Source of the DNA: Owenia fusiformis
Taxonomy: Eukaryota; Annelida; Polychaeta; Sabellida; Oweniidae
Direction: 5' to 3'
NCBI GenBank assembly: GCA_903813345.2
Contig: CAIIXF020000002.1
Span: forward strand, 7,123,772-7,187,771
Length of the DNA stretch: 64,000 nt
Shown here: in pieces, positions 1 through 12,500 of the stretch
How the letters are laid out: the number at the start of each line of letters is the position of its first letter
How positions within the stretch are numbered: position 1 is the first letter of the stretch
The notes under the pieces: generated by a model
Databases searched by the model: none
What the model was told of the DNA's origin: nothing
Seen by the model: only the letters and a program-made list of their open reading frames with translations
Position numbers and translations under genes: made by a program

Positions 1-870
1 TATTCGATGAAGTCTGGGCACTTTAAAAGTGTCTGTGCCTAAAAGTGCCTAAGTCCCAAGAAAATTTTCAATTTTCAGATGCTATTTGGTGCTTTCTGGG
101 CACTTTCAAAGTGTATGAGTCAATAAAAAATTTGAAAAATCTTTCTTCTCAATAGTTTTTTTTTGGGGGGGGGTGTCAAGGGGGGATGCCAGAGGGGGAG
201 GTGGTGTGGGATGCCAGAGGGCGAGTAAGTGTTAGTCTTCCAGAATCATTAACTATATCAATGATGATGTCTGGGCAATTTAAAAGTGTCTGAGACAATA
301 CATAAAAAAAATTCAGAACTTTTCCATTGTTTTGTTTAGGGTGTGAGGGGTGGCCCACTCCCCATAGAAAATTTTACAATTTTACGACGACGCAATTTGG
401 TGCTTTCTGGGCACTTTCAAAGTGTATGAGTCAATTAAAGAATTTGAGAAAATCACAACTTTTATCCGAGTTTTTTTTGGGGGGTCAAGGGGGGCAGAGG
501 GGGAGGTGGTGTGGGGATGCAAGTGCAAGATGCAAGAGGGGAGCAAGTGTTAGTCCCCCAGAAACAATAACTGTATCAAGGAGCTATTTGATGATGTCTG
601 TGCACTTTAAAAGTGTCTGAGACAAAACACTAAAATAAATTTAGAACTTTTCCATTGTTTTGTGGGGGGTGTGAGGGGTGGCCAATACCCCTAGAAAATT
701 TTACAATTTTAAGATGCTATTTGGTGCTTTCTGGGTACTTTCAAAGTGTATGAGTTAATGAAAAAAAATTACAAAAAAATATTTTTCAAAAAAAAACATT
801 TTTCAATTTTTTTTGGGGGGTGACAAAGGGGGGTGCGGTCGCACCCATCGCACCCCCCCATCTGACGGCC
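1..870. repeat. Tandem repeat, ~310-325 bp unit, about three copies
   Basis: The phrase GGTGCTTTCTGGGCACTTTC recurs near 88, 399 and 723 (last copy with one change). It alternates with a T-run followed by a G-run and with TTTAAAAGTGTCTG. Spacing is about 311 and 324 bases, so this is a diverged large-unit tandem array cut by the window start. It ends near a G/C-rich palindromic tract at 830-870. No coding potential was recognised; the short ORFs here follow the repeat. Confidence 0.8.
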
Positions 871-929
871 CTGACCTCCTACCCTTTTACACCTAGGCCT
901 GGTCTGTTCTTGGGGTATTAGGGTTAGTT

Positions 930-1137
930 TAGAAGGCTTTTATTTAAGAAATATAGACTGGAGAGCAGGGGTAATATAATCGAATACACCGCGCAGGGCT
1001 AGGCACAAACGTTTTTTGTACCCCGAACAACCGAAGGGAGTGAGGGGTTTGAAAGCTTTTGTGCCTAGCCCTAAGGAGTGTATTCGATTATATTACCCCT
1101 GCTCTCCAGTCAATATTTCTTAACTAAATGCCTTCTA
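930..1137. repeat. Hairpin / foldback repeat, ~82-bp arms
   Basis: Left arm 930-1011 (from TAGAAGGC through GGGCTAGGCACAAA) reads back as the right arm 1057-1137 (from TTTGTGCCTAGCCC to GCCTTCTA), leaving a ~45-base loop. The arms are nearly identical. It fits a small foldback element or a MITE with long inverted repeats. No target duplication was identified. Confidence 0.85.
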
Positions 1138-3163
1138 AGGAAAACTCCCCAAAATGTTTCGAATATTCATTACTACCATTACTACTGCCCACAGTTATGA
1201 CGTCACACATTACTCGGGGTATTGTTCGCGAATATACCCCGGGTAAAATGTTGACTTTGTTCACAGTTTATAGAAGGCGTGAATAGTCATGTTCGAATTT
1301 ACTATATCGACCTGAGCAATATGTGACTTCATAGTAGCGGGCCAATAATGCATTAAATTTGATAGGACCACCTACCCTTTTACACCGGCAATTTTTCCCG
1401 GGAAATTAGATATCGTTCAGTGCGTCATTTCTTGCTATTTCAGCCATGAGCATTAATACTACATCATTTCTAAGGTCAGAAATACCCCTAAAGGACTATA
1501 ATTACATATCAATACCTCATATTTTGCCTTTTTACTGCAATTACTTGTACAAAAATATATTTTATCTCAATTTTACTGTTCTATCTTGCAACAGGCCGTT
1601 TAGGCTTCGTGTCACCTTTATAGACAATAAACTATTAATCTGCTTTAAGGTACTGGTACATGGTCTTTGCTTATCAATGAGAAAATTAATGATCATTTAA
1701 TTTCATTTATTTATGCTACTTATCCAAAGATGGTAGAGAATACAAGATGCGAATGGTACTCCAGTTTTTCATTTTAGACAAAGAGTCCCTGTAAATTGAT
1801 TTTAAAACTATTTCGAATTTTTCAAAATTATCTGAACTAAAGTTAGACATAGAAAATCTTTCAAAAAAAGTTTCAAGCAGTATGGATTTCCAGCCATCAA
1901 CGAGAATCATTCTGAATTCACTGGTATTCATTTCATTCTGATGTAGCAGTCCATCTCTTGTTTTTTTGTTTAAACCTAGTATACTATCCTCGACTGTACG
2001 GTTCGTTGATCGGGAACCGCATATGGCGATTTTTTGCTAATGTTTTGGGGAACTTCGTCAAAATTGGGTAGATAATGTAAGTCAAAAATTCCGGATTGAT
2101 CCGAAAAAGTATATCAAACAGACTTCAAAGAAACAAAAATTAATTGAATTAAAATGAAATTTGATTAAAATTGGCCCCTGATTCCGAAATATACAGAAGC
2201 GATATTCCAAGCTCTGGTAGAATAATGAAGGACAGGGCAGAAGTTCCAAATCGGTGGACAAAACTGCCACCTATATTCTGAAATAAGTAGAAACGAAATT
2301 CGTCAAAAATACATTTAAACGTATCATTTAGGCCTACATTAGCGGATAGAATGTTTAGGAATGGAATTGATCAAAAAAATTATGCCAAGTTCAGAATCAA
2401 CTTGATCAGAACTATTCAAGATCCTCTTTTAAGTATTATGACATTTGTTTTGTATGAAATGTATTCAAGAATTGAATAATTGTATAAATGTAATTATGAA
2501 GGTGTTGTTAAAACTCTGAATTTCGAAATACAGTTTTTAGCTTAAAAACAAATGGAGCACTGTGAGAAAAACAGTGAGAAAAACTATATTAAAAAAAACA
2601 TTTTAGGATGCTACAGTAAAAACTCTAATCTAAACTATTATCTGATCAAAGAAATTTAGTAGTCTTATTAAATGAGACGCATCATGATTGACACATTTGG
2701 TTTCAAAAGGGTTGAACATTCAAAGTACAGTTGACTTGGAATATGGATCAATCCAATACGTTTCTTGTGATCATGAATCGTTGATTTCTAAAGAACCAAA
2801 ACATGCCTGGTCCCTATTTGAACTTCCATAGTTAATTAGCTAATTGTATTTTGATACATTTGTTTATATCAACAGATCGGGTGTATCACGTCCCCCTTTA
2901 ATTAGTATGATTATATTTATTATATTATTTACATTGAATACAATGGTATCATTTTCCTGTCAATCATGTACTGCATTGCGTATCTTGCAATGCCCAAAGC
3001 TAATGAGCTGATTATACTTTGGTTACATACATTTGTATTCTTGTAACAAATTAGATTTAAGATTTTATTGTGTTTCAAACCAAACACATGGTTTCCTCAC
3101 AAAATCAATTAAACAAGAAATTTACATTTAATAATACATTTGTATCGTAAAATGCATTGCTTA
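1138..3163. other. AT-rich intergenic sequence, no gene recognised
   Basis: Only short open frames without homology or splice context. A local CpG-richer patch with TTACTCGGGG and ATACCCCGGG lies near 1212-1245. Nothing else could be supported. Confidence 0.6.
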
Positions 3164-4300
3164 CCCTATTATCACACCAAACTAGTTCTTACTACATTCT
3201 CGAAAACGGGCTTAAACTGTGCACGAACGGATTTGACGTACTAATAACCCACTACCGTTTGGGATCTGTTTACAAACTTCATGAAACTACTCGAACGAGT
3301 AGGTCCTCCAGAACTTAGAGCATGCTCAAATTTTCTGGTGATCGTCACGTTCTGCAATCAGAGCGAGTGACAACGTACTTAAGACGACCTGCACGCACTG
3401 GTGACACACTACGAACGGAAGTGTAATACTTCAATCCTACTAGGGACGTATCACGACGTTGTGTAGTCAGGCGTAAATTGCAGCCGTGAGTACCCCAATT
3501 TAGTCCGTTTGTAGCTCGTTCATTCTGTTCGTAGACAGACCCAACTCCACCGAATAATTAAACGTCATTCCCTTTTATAAATGCGTTCTGCACGGATTAG
3601 GGACACGATGTTTACTATTTTAGAACGAGTTCAACCGTATGGAAATTTGATGGATAATTCAGTAACATTTTAGGACGTATTGAGAACGAGGTACAACTAA
3701 TTGTCAACTGGTTTAAACTGATTAAGGACGTAATTGAACTGCTTGGATACGTTGTGTAGACGAGACGAACGCACAATTTAACCCGATCTAAACTTGATAC
3801 CAACGTACTGCAGACGGAATAAAGACGAGATGAACGTATTAAAAAATGCTTATGAACGAATTAACAAAAATAGCTGTCACACCAGAACCAGTTGTCACTG
3901 CGTTCTTCAAAAAGTTGCCGAATCGGTTTTAAACTGTGTGCGAACTGAATGAACGTACCTACAACGTTCTACGGTCTGTTAACGAACTTTATGGACTTTC
4001 CCGGAGGGGGAATGTGATTTAGAATTTTGAATCGATTCAAAATTCGATGGCGACCATACCGTTCTGTAATCAGGTCATGATGACCTTCTAGACTAAGGGA
4101 CGCGTTATACGACGTTGCACATCGACGTGGTGCGACCTGAACGAACTGCGAATGAGATGAACGTATTGAAGACTGTTTATAAACGAAGTAGCTAATTATT
4201 TTAGACATATTTCCCGACCACAGCCAGATTGAGCCCGTTTTACGACGTTTTCGTAGGACTGGCAAGAACGGGTAAGAACTAGTTTGGTGTGATAGGGGGG
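3164..4300. mobile_element. AACG-rich inverted-repeat element, copy 1 (longer form, 1137 bp)
   Basis: Begins CCCTATTATCACACCAAACT and ends in its inverse AGTTTGGTGTGATAGGGGGG. The flanks are TTA and TGA, so the 3-bp target duplication is imperfect here. An internal start-like segment (GTCACACCAGAACCAGTTG) lies near 3876, suggesting a two-part structure. CpG-containing words such as GAACG and AACGT recur every 10-20 bases. No transposase frame is visible, so it looks non-autonomous. Confidence 0.82.
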
Positions 4301-4473
4301 TGAACATTTCAATATGACTATCATACAATTTACATTTTTACTTTTTCAACTATGTACACACCCCATTCTCAACACGTCGTACAAACGGTACTGGATGACG
4401 TGCTTATATATCTATTACAATGTTTTGACGGAATATGAGCCTTTCTTCCTCATATAAACCTCGCCCCTGCTAA

Positions 4474-5281
4474 CCCTACTATCACACCAAACTAGTTCTC
4501 ACTACGTTCTCGAAAACGGGCTTCAACTGTGTACGAACGGACTGGACCTACTAAGAACCGTTTGGGATCAATTTACAAACTTCATCGAACGTACTCGAAC
4601 GGGTAGGTCCTCTAGAACTTAGACAATGCTCAAAATGTTCTCGTGGTCGTCACGTTTTACAATTAGAACGAGTGAAAACGTACTAACGACTAGCTGGACG
4701 TACTACGAACGGAACCGTCGTACTTCACTCCTACTAGGGACGTTTTAACAACGAGTTGAACTGTCTGAGGACGTGTTTAGAACGAGGTAGAACTAATTGC
4801 AAACGGGTTTAAACTGATTAAGAACGTATTTAACACTGCTTATGAACGAGTTAGCAAAAATATAGCTATCACACCAAACAAGTTGCCACTGCGTTCTCCC
4901 AAACTGGTTTTAAACTGTGTGCGAACGGAATGAACGTAGCTGCAACTTTCTAAGGTCTATTTACGAACTTTATGAACGTTCTCAGACGGGAATGTGATTT
5001 TAGAATTTTGAATCGATTCAAAATTCGATGGCGACCATGCCGTTCTGTAATCAGGTCATGTTGACCTTCTAGACTAAGGGACGCGTTCTACTACGTTGCA
5101 CACCGACTTGGTGCGACCTGAACGAACTGCGAACGAGATGAACGTATTGAAGACTGTTTAAGAACGAAGAAGCTAATTATTTCAGACATATTTCCCGACC
5201 ATAGCCAGATTGAGCCCGTTTTACGACGTTTTCGTAGGACTGGCAAGAACGGGTACGAACTAGTTTGGTGTGATAGGGGGG
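4474..5281. mobile_element. AACG-rich inverted-repeat element, copy 2 (808 bp)
   Basis: Begins CCCTACTATCACACCAAACT and ends AGTTTGGTGTGATAGGGGG. It is flanked on both sides by TAA (4471-4473 and 5282-5284), as expected for a 3-bp TWA target duplication. Nearly identical to the copy at 39924-40730. Short minus-strand ORFs inside simply follow the repeat. PIF/Harbinger is the superfamily known for TWA duplications; the assignment is inference. Confidence 0.88.
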
Positions 5282-5284
5282 TAA

Positions 5285-7111
5285 GCAGAGATGCCTCTAG
5301 TATCGCAACGCGACGTCTCAACAATTTTTCTGAACACGATCTAGAACTTCTCAAATCTTCTAGGAACCACGATAATATCATGGTGCATACCCTTCACGTC
5401 GTACACTTCTCAACTGGAATTAATTTCTCCAAATTCGTCCATTTACTATGGAAACTGAAGAGTCTGGATGTGTATGCTGATTTCATTAATTATTTAGTCA
5501 CTATAACATAATAATTAACATAACTCAAGATGTCAGGAATATGATGGATTTTGTGAATTATCAAGAAATTGTCGTGTTTTTAGAAGATACAAGAGGCATC
5601 TGCTTAGCATGGGTGATGTTTATAATATAATAGGATTTGTTTGTACTGATGCCCTTTTAGGGCCAAACGTACATCCAACATACAATTTTCATTAACAGTA
5701 AAAATAGCAATAAAGAAAAGGAATAGGATTACATTCTTCAAATGACACAAAATATTACTTTGATATAAGAATCCTGTATCTGCCAATATTATATGAAGAT
5801 TAAAGGCTCAAAGATTAAAGACTTACTCTCTGAAAAGTTATCAAGTTATTGTATTTCAGTCAATGCCAAATAAACATCACTTCTTAATTTGCTCTTGCTC
5901 TGTTTTGTTACACTTTTTATTAGTATTTTCCCTTCGACACGTTTGCTTACATATCTGTGTTTATTTAAAAATATGCTTACTGTACATCCGTATGGGGTCA
6001 CATTTGCGCTTAAAAGCACATTGTGGATGTCGTAGGAAGGGTTCAACTCCCTTTTGAATTGTTGTTATTCTTACATTATGTCATTTCGATATAACAAGTG
6101 GCACAATCCGATGTTACAACAGTGTGGTATATTTCATATTTTCACATATATGAAAAGATTATACCAACCAGAAGCGTTTCTCTGTTTGAAATCATTAGTA
6201 TATCATGTATATGAACGCTCCGCTCTGGTAGCTCAGCGTTTTTGATTATACACCATGTTATTAGATACATTGCGATCAATGCAATTAATTAAATTTAGTG
6301 ATTTATATGTGTATGCATGTACATAAGTCCCTCCATATATCTGGCAACCTTAGCTCCCCTATTGAACTACGTGTTAAAGCCTCTTTACGTTTGAATTAAC
6401 CGGCGATGAAATAACTTATTGATGGAAACGTAACTTGGCTTTATTTCCAATACCTCCAAAATTTTTCCTCAATTACAATAGGTCGAAAATTGATGATAAA
6501 TTTGATGAATTTTTGAAAATCGTCATTCCCAAGGGTCCTGGGTTCGATTCCCACACGGGGCATTGAATTTAGCACACTTTCTTTCAATTTCTTTATCTGG
6601 CTTGTTACACTATGCTCGTTAGTTAGTTAGTCATTCCCCGGGGCGCCCTTACATGATCAAGTCAAGGTCATATCATTGCCTATAGACTCGAGTAGAGTAT
6701 TATTGAGATTTTTAAACATATATATCGTCGGTATGTTGCCCTAGTATCATATTATTTTCAGACAGAGGCCCTGCAACGTAACTCCGAACAAACTAAAGTA
6801 TTTCATTCTGAAGATTCAACTATTTTCTATTAGGCCATTGTGTGATACAGAAATATCTAATTCTGGCATTAAAAAATATCTGATCAATGACTCAACATAA
6901 AATTAATCAATACGCGCTCGTTTTGATAAAATATGCTTCTAGGATTTTTTTGAACAGATGGGCCTCCGAGATATCAGAATGAGGTCTATTAAACAGGCGC
7001 ATCGTCACCAAAGTGCAAAGTCGACCTTTCATAACAGTGACGTTATTGTCACAAAATTAACGTCATTGCTGGATTTTTAAAGTTACCATATCTTATGTAA
7101 AATATAATCGA
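5285..7111. other. Intergenic sequence with tRNA-like scraps, no gene
   Basis: No recognisable coding gene. Three short tRNA-promoter-like pieces occur: GGGTTCAACTCCC near 6040, TGGTAGCTCAGCG near 6227, and GGGTTCGATTCCCACACGGG near 6539-6558. None has the partner arms of a tRNA. Confidence 0.5.
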
Positions 7112-7190
7112 AAACAAGACATTAACACGCAAAATGTCACTACCTGCCATTTGTTACAGATGTCAAACACCAACTACCGAACAGACTATT
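7112..7190 (-). repeat. Dispersed repeat, 'GCAGGTGGTGACATTTTGCA' family
   Basis: In reverse complement this reads GTAACAAATGGCAGGTAGTG, followed by ACATTTTGCGTGTTAATG. The same block occurs at 13423, 30329, 33315, 38570, 49683 and 59342. It is an old interspersed family without visible termini. A 23-base phrase, TATCGTGGCATATAAT plus its AAAATG tail, is duplicated just downstream at about 7224-7272. Confidence 0.65.
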
Positions 7191-7973
7191 ATATAACAAT
7201 TTGTCACCACTTGTGGGTGGAATATCGTGGCATATAATTAAAATGTGGCATATCGTGGCATATAATTAAAATGGAACAGAGGGGGAGTAAACTTTTCCTG
7301 CTCCTTCGTCCCAGTAGACATATGATGAAACTAGAAAAACAGCAATTACCAGGAGTAGCAAATTCCACGAAATAAAACGTATTTTATCAAATCACACATC
7401 ATATCTTGATTTTGTTGAACTTGGATTCAAGTAGCCATTGTAGTGGTACGAGAATCAGTGGAATGATTGTTCTGCTTATCTTACTATGACCTTCAATGGT
7501 CCCAGTCATTTGAAACTTTGTTATCCTACACAATATGAAAAAATGTAAGTATACATCTATGGATAAACAAGACGACCGTTCGGAGCGTTGGGAAATATCA
7601 GAATGCTTAAAATCGCTAACACATAGGACTGAAGTTGAATTGCGATACACTTTACATTTTTCTGGAAAATATGAGCGCTGTCATTGGAAAAGGCTTAAAA
7701 CATGACAACAAATATTCTAGTTATATTAATAATAATTATATATTGCATATAGATTCTTGTAATTTGTTAACGTTCTGCAAATAAACATATTCTTTGATTT
7801 TCGATTGAACAAGTTCATTTTTTTCTTGTCATTGTGACAATCATTTATTATTCATATATATATATTGCAACAGTCTTCCCTTGATTCGGGTCATGTTCAT
7901 GATAATTTTCATTCTCTCTCATTCTCTCCTCTATCTCTTTCAACTCTATTATACATTGATATTACATTATATA

Positions 7974-8094
7974 CCAGGTCATTCAATAAGATCGCAGAAA
8001 AATGCAGCTATTTTCTAAGATTTTTGATACTTTTTATGAAAGTTTCACATCACATACAAAGTGCATTTTTCTACGAATTTATTGAACGACCTGG
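7974..8094. mobile_element. Small mariner-like MITE, 121 bp
   Basis: Termini CCAGGTCATTCAATAA and TTATTGAACGACCTGG are inverted repeats. TA dinucleotides flank them at 7972-7973 and 8095-8096, the target duplication typical of Tc1/mariner. Too short to encode anything. The sequence between the termini is not repeated elsewhere in the window as far as I can see. Confidence 0.8.
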
Positions 8095-8564
8095 TAAACA
8101 TAATTTTTTCAGAATATGGTAGGCCTTTATGCCTCGGTCATATTTGCTACGGCGACTGTTCGGTCTAATACTTCTACGGCTTAATAGTATTAAATTACTG
8201 CAGCCGTAGAATTTCTATGGTCACATAGATTAGCAGTCATATATGCCATTTTTTGACAATACCAAGGCAAGGTGTTCCGTACAGCAGGGCTACAGCGAGT
8301 TTAATTTCTATGGCCAATATACAAATGAAATAAAATTAGGTTATCACTGTTTTCTAATTTCCACAGGGACGCAAGAGCCTGTAAGAAAACTGGGATACGC
8401 CGAAAGGAGACCATACAGCGACCTTAAGGCGATTGCAGATTTTCTATGTTCACCATACTTATTTCTCTCGGAATTTGTTGAACTATGGTCGCCGTTTACA
8501 GTCCCCGTAAAGCAAATGTGACTGAGGCATTACGATCAAAATTAGGAAGTTTCTCTAGAGTTTG

Positions 8565-8790
8565 GAAAGGTCTATTCAAAATGTTTTGAATGTTTTATTC
8601 AATAAAGGTATATTTAGAAGGTTTGAAAGGTCTACTTCAGAATGTTTAGAAAGGTCTGTCTAGAATGTTTGAAAAGGTATATGCAGAATGTTTAAAAATA
8701 TCTATTAAGGTGCATCAAGAATTCTAGAAAGGGTCTATTTATGTTTAAAAATGTCTGTTAAGTATGTTAGAAAAGGTTTATTCAGAATAA
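8565..8790. repeat. Degenerate tandem repeat, ~30-bp unit
   Basis: The words AAAGGTCTATTCA, AGAATGTTT and GAAAGGT recur about seven times with drift. No gene was recognised here. A minus-strand polyadenylation-type hexamer (TTTATT on plus) lies at 8777-8782, about 460 bp beyond the calpain stop. Confidence 0.6.
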
Positions 8791-8820
8791 ATGCTAGGTA
8801 CATGTAGGTCTATTCATCAA

Positions 8821-8994
8821 CACTCCCCTCCAAAAGACTGACAACCCCAACTGCACTATTGGACCCCATGATAAGACCTTTTATGTTTGATGATTAAAAA
8901 AATAAAAAAAAATACTCGGGAATTTCAAGAGTTAATGTGACTGACAATAAAAATTCAAACATAAACAGGGTTGCCAAACTTTTGGAGGGGAGTG
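8821..8994. mobile_element. MITE with ~27-bp inverted termini, 174 bp
   Basis: Starts CACTCCCCTCCAAAAG and ends CTTTTGGAGGGGAGTG; inner parts GACAACCC and GGGTTGCC also pair. The interior is AT-rich and non-coding. The target duplication is unclear. A cut-and-paste MITE is the simplest reading. Confidence 0.75.
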
Positions 8995-9047
8995 TATGTG
9001 GAGCAAAATAACATATATCAACACTACTATGTTATTTAGATTATCTA

Positions 9048-9230
9048 CAGGGTGAGCCAAAAATTGCACTTTTTTGTTCTGCCATACCTTAATAACTTAT
9101 GGATTTAATAAAATTCTGCTGGAGATGCAGCAGTTATATAATTGTTGTTGTTGAATATGAATATATTTAATTTTGAATGGAAGGATGGAAACAGGCACTT
9201 GGGTCGGAAACTACTACTAGGCCCACCCTG
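9048..9230. mobile_element. Mariner-like MITE abutting the calpain stop codon, 183 bp
   Basis: Starts CAGGGTGAGCC and ends GGCCCACCCTG. TA flanks it at 9046-9047 and 9231-9232. Its edge lies 7 bases beyond the minus-strand stop codon at 9238-9240, so most of the proximal CAPN15 3' UTR must be transposon sequence. Confidence 0.78.
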
Positions 9231-9237
9231 TAGATAA

Positions 9238-9594
9238 TCATATAGGTCTAGGCGAATGTAGTCCATGAATTTCCTGAGTTATCCTAGGAACATGACTTGT
9301 CCCTTGGGGTGCCCAGTCCCCCAGTCCCTGATTAGGTGAGGTCCTATGGGCAAGTTTATGAGCAATAGAATAACCTTCAGTGCCCTCTAGCTGCGAGAGC
9401 ACGATAACAACCTGGCGGTGTAGTGGGGGTATAGAATCCAAGACCTTGCAGTCTCCTCGGGTGGAAACCACGTTAAAGCTTCGAGTGCAGTCACACTGTA
9501 CATGAAGGCAGACATCAGGATGCCGGTTCTCTACTGTAACTACAATCCCGGCCCAGCCATGGGTCAAGTAGTAGGCTGTCATCCCTTCTCTTCC
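9238..9594 (-). CDS. CAPN15: CAPN15 coding exon 9: C-terminus of SOH domain
   Basis: Residues 949-1066 and the TGA stop at 9238-9240. [63 protein letters not shown] and the ending HGLHSPRPI are all typical of SOL calpains. This is the best-conserved part of the SOH domain. The acceptor is TTTTTTCAG. Confidence 0.97.
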   Translation of the reverse strand, partial: GREGMTAYYLTHGWAGIVVTVENRHPDVCLHVQCDCTRSFNVVSTRGDCKVLDSIPPLHRQVVIVLSQLEGTEGYSIAHKLAHRTSPNQGLGDWAPQGTSHVPRITQEIHGLHSPRPI

Positions 9595-12500
9595 CTGAAA
9601 AAATAAGTTGTATTATATCTACCCTTTAGTCTGAAACTGTTTAAGTAGCCTACAGTATAAATAAGGTTATTTTCCAAAATCATCAACAAAAATGAAAAAG
9701 GCAGTTAATGAAAATGGCTTGGATGACCTACTGCATTTGGTAATAAATAATACAAAAAAACATGATTTCAAATACTTGCATAGAGTAAATACTTGCATTG
9801 AAGGAATTCAAAAAATGCATATGGCATTTCAAATATGTTAATAAATTAATTTTGAGTACTTTCAAGTACAAGGAGTGATTTCAAATACTTGCATTGCATA
9901 GAGTGATTTCGAATACTTGCATGGAGTGATTTGGAGTACTATTCTTTTTTATAATCTAATTTTTCAATACCTTAAATAAGGCATAAGATGGGAAAGAATG
10001 TCCAAATAACAGTTAAGCCTGTAAAAAAGAACACCTAAAGCTCAAAAGTGTTTACATTTCTAGGTATTTTTGAGGCTGTATACTTGCAGAGGTGATCCAC
10101 TTATGAGTTTTCACCATATACCAGAAATTCTTTCGAAAGAATTTTAAAAACTACTGATATATTTGTTAGTTTAAGTTATAAGAAATATGAAAAATAAAAT
10201 AAAATAAATAAATATTTGTAACTTTAAGTTGTAAAAAAAAAATTAAAAATGGATAATAACCTCATGTCTTTCTCCTTTCTCCATGGTGAGTTGTATTATG
10301 ACATCTGCTAGACCGTACGTGGGGAGGGAGACAGGTTCAACCATGACTGGATTTGCACTATGTATTGCCAGCACATACTTCAAAGATTCCTTGTTGGCTG
10401 AAAGTGCGTAAAGAAAGTTATATAATACAGTACTTGCCCGTAGCCAGCTTTTACCAGAAGGGGGAGCTTTTTTCCAGGGGGGAAGCTTTTTCACAATTTT
10501 GGCTAAAAATCATGCGAAAAATTCTCAGAATGGTGAAAAACTGCATGATTTTGAAAGAATTTCTGGCCAGGGGGGCGCAGTAAAACTGTGTAAGTAGAAC
10601 ATCGTTTGCGCCTCTAAAAAGTATTTCATTTGGTAGAGGTTTCACTTACAAAGGTTCATTTAGCATTATTTAAACAGGTCATGGAACTCTGAAGAGTGGT
10701 TCACGTACGGATATACTTAAAATACTACAGAAATGAACAATTTTGTTATCACAAAAGGAAAGTAGGAATGAAAATGCAAAATTGTGACCAGGTGCTTCAA
10801 TTACTCACACTATATATATACCCTTTCACTGAATGAGTAAAATACTCAGATATGAAATACTTGAAAAGTTACCAGGGGTACAGTAGATCACACTATGAAT
10901 AACTTGACAATAGTATCTGAAATAAATAGAGAGCTGACCAAAGTTGATGAAAAAGAGAGAAAGCAGATAATTCAAAGATAACAGAAAAAGATTGGAGGAG
11001 CAAATACTTGAATCCTTTGAATATCCCCTATTTAATAAAATATTCACCAATATTCCAATGATTAAAGGCTGTACAGAACACCAAATACTGCCCTTCTTCT
11101 AGTATTGTATTGCATTCTACAAAATTCTTCACTTGACGTTTGCTGTGTGACATCACTTTCCCGACACTACGATGCTGCATTTTGACGGCTCGAAGCACGA
11201 TAATACATAAATCCACCTGACTGCGATTGTTCTTTTCACTATTCCTGAAATAATACAATTGAAATTATTTTTGAATAAAATAAATTGTTTTATTTTCATT
11301 CATAGCATTCAAGTGATTCAAGATTTTCCGTGCAATTCATCCTTGGAATACTAATGACCTAGATTGGCAAAGACAAACTCCATCTATATCAGACAATTTT
11401 AAGCAATTTGTTCAGTACTGTCTTGGGCCAATGGGAGCCAGGACTCGTATAGATGGCAGTTAACTACTAGGTTGTTCTTCACATCTGGCCCATTGGTTTG
11501 TGTGTAAATAATGCAGTTTTAAAACTTCAAATTCACTACACATATCAAACAAATATCATATTTTCCTTCATTATTATTTACAAACATGTTTTAAGATTCA
11601 AAATCAAAGGGTTTTGGATATTTTTAATCACAATTATCTTGGGAGATTTTTGGAGCAATTTTTACATGCTATTAAACCCACTGAATTTTTCGCCATCTAT
11701 TGACAGTCCAGGTGGTAATAATTCTCTGGGACTTTGAGCTAGTTCCTATTCCATTGCTTCATTACACTCAATGTTAAAGTAAAATGCCTCGTTATAAAAT
11801 GTGTGTTACAAACTGCATTTATTATAAGGAAGTTATCTAAAACTCATAATTTCAATCAAATGACGTCATTTCCCAGTAGGAGTGGGGTATTTGGAAATAT
11901 AACTGAATGAAAGATCTGCAAAAAGATGGCTTGATATAAAGTTATGGTTTAATATGGTATCCAATATGGTAAACTAAATGAATCACTATGGAGATATGGT
12001 CTAATATGGGGTCCTATATGGTGAACTAAATGAATTGCTATGGAGAAATGGTTTAAAATGGGGTACCAGGGCTTGCATTAATGGTGTCCCGTACATGTTA
12101 AGGACTCAAAAATAATTTGGAGGATGCAAAAATTGAAAATATTTCCGTTTTTTGGACGCAAATTTTTTTTAGGTCAATACTACAATGTGTTCACAACAAT
12201 ACCTAACATAAACAAATAATTATGATCTCTCACCTTTATTTGAATCATAAATAAGGCTCAACATGTTGAATATTTAAAAATAATCATGATTCTCTCGAAT
12301 TTTTTCGACTTTGTTTATTTTTAGATGAATGAACGAACATGCATTTATTCAGTCCGTACTTAACGTTTACTTCCGTTTTAAATTCGCGGCAAGAAATCAG
12401 AACTGAAAAATAAGGGACACACTTTTTTTTTCAAAGGACACACTTTTTAAAAAGAAATTGCGTCCTTGGGACTCACAAATTTTCTAATCTAATGCAAGCG

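Noticed and set aside
3969-5381. Minus-strand ORFs sharing LSHQTSSYPFLPVL
   Set aside because: Both lie in the terminal region of the AACG-rich element; similarity is nucleotide repeat, not a protein family.
6539-6561. tRNA gene
   Set aside because: Only a T-arm-like piece; no matching acceptor 5' strand, D-arm or anticodon arm at proper spacing.
8243-8521. 92-codon plus-strand ORF
   Set aside because: No recognised family, no splice or promoter context, ordinary length for chance in this composition.
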